Assembly (NCBI GenBank): GCA_030597275.1
Contig: JAUVSB010000088.1
Location: forward strand, 1 to 6,313
DNA length: 6,313 nucleotides
Reading direction: 5' to 3'
Source: Gammaproteobacteria bacterium
GTDB lineage: Bacteria > Pseudomonadota > Gammaproteobacteria > BMS3Bbin11
Below are positions 5,931 to 6,313 of the stretch, piece by piece. The position numbers and the translations under genes are program-made. The stretch's first letter is position 1. Each line of letters opens with the position of its first letter. Under the pieces are notes generated by a model, which did not search any database, had not been told where the DNA came from, and saw only the letters and a list, made by a program, of their open reading frames with translations.

Positions 5931-6313
5931 ATGAAGCGATTTGTACTCACTGGATTGTGTATTTTCTTAAGCTCTTGTGCTGCAACACCTGTAGAAACAA
6001 AAACGAGTTTTTTTTCAGATACCCCGGTCGGCAGCATACTTACAGTCAATCAACCGTTAACCATCCCTGCCAATGAGGTCAGAGCCTCATTACAATTCAG
6101 CAAGCAACTCAGAATGCAGGAACTGGATAAATGGGAGCCCTATTGTCAACTGGTTGTCAGAACATTGATTCGAGAGGAAAAGCACATCCCTGCCATAGAC
6201 TTTCGCATAACTCGAGTGGTGCGTGATGAAGAACCGTTTACCCGCTTGAAAGAATCAAAAAGGTTAATGATCGCCTCAGCAGACGAGAACCTTGCCTTCC
6301 TTTACTCTGGTAA
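5931..6313 (+). CDS. Unidentified lipoprotein, N-terminal part (runs off right edge)
   Basis: The frame is open from ATG 5931 to the window end, giving 127 residues without a stop. It begins MKRFVLTGLCIFLSSCAA: a basic start, a short hydrophobic core and the lipobox L13-S14-S15-C16, so the mature protein should be lipidated at C16. Residue A17 after it is not aspartate, which by the Lol rule favours the outer membrane. The mature part includes a GSILTVNQPLTIPANEVRAS stretch at 34-53 that looks like beta strands, a second cysteine at C72 in EPYCQLVV, and an RITRVVRDEEPF segment. I do not recognise a named domain; a small periplasm-facing beta-rich protein is likely. A weak GAGA at 5921-5924 is the only ribosome site seen. 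Same direction as the propeller gene, but the 186-bp gap argues against a tight operon. Confidence 0.75.
   Translation, partial: MKRFVLTGLCIFLSSCAATPVETKTSFFSDTPVGSILTVNQPLTIPANEVRASLQFSKQLRMQELDKWEPYCQLVVRTLIREEKHIPAIDFRITRVVRDEEPFTRLKESKRLMIASADENLAFLYSG

Overview
The window reads as chromosomal DNA of a Gram-negative proteobacterium, most likely a gammaproteobacterium. The zwf and gnd products resemble those of Proteobacteria, there is a lipobox lipoprotein and an HdeD-type membrane protein, and ribosome binding sites are ordinary GGAG types. Base composition looks moderate, with AT-rich gaps. No transposase, integrase, tRNA, rRNA or CRISPR array is visible. The genus cannot be fixed from this stretch; a methylotroph or sulfur oxidiser using the oxidative pentose phosphate route would fit, but that is inference.

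The core is the oxidative pentose phosphate pathway on the minus strand: gnd (6-phosphogluconate dehydrogenase, 4614 to 3166), then zwf (glucose-6-phosphate dehydrogenase, 3162 to 1660) only 3 bases downstream, then an HdeD/DUF308 membrane protein (1588 to 1025). The missing middle enzyme, 6-phosphogluconolactonase (pgl), starts at 184 on the same strand and runs off the left edge. Together the three enzymes turn glucose 6-phosphate into ribulose 5-phosphate, CO2 and two NADPH.

Between the hdeD-like gene and pgl sits an opposite-strand gene (322-948) for an unusual two-domain protein: an AhpD/carboxymuconolactone-decarboxylase-like helical domain whose CxxC...H site is lost, fused to an intact Rieske [2Fe-2S] domain. 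It has its own consensus-like promoter in the 137-bp divergent gap with pgl, and meets the hdeD-like gene tail to tail across a 76-bp gap filled by iterated, mutually exclusive inverted repeats.

To the right, divergent from gnd, lies a gene for a secreted beta-propeller-like protein with tectonin-type repeats (4779-5744). Its upstream gap carries a good FNR/Anr-type palindrome placed at class II distance from an extended -10 element. After a 186-bp gap with no recognised element, an unidentified lipoprotein gene (5931 onward) runs off the right edge.

The most interesting items are the Rieske/AhpD-like fusion lodged in a pentose phosphate cluster, the two odd substitutions in Zwf signature motifs, and the FNR-like control region. 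Nothing here is clearly a new defence or mobile system.
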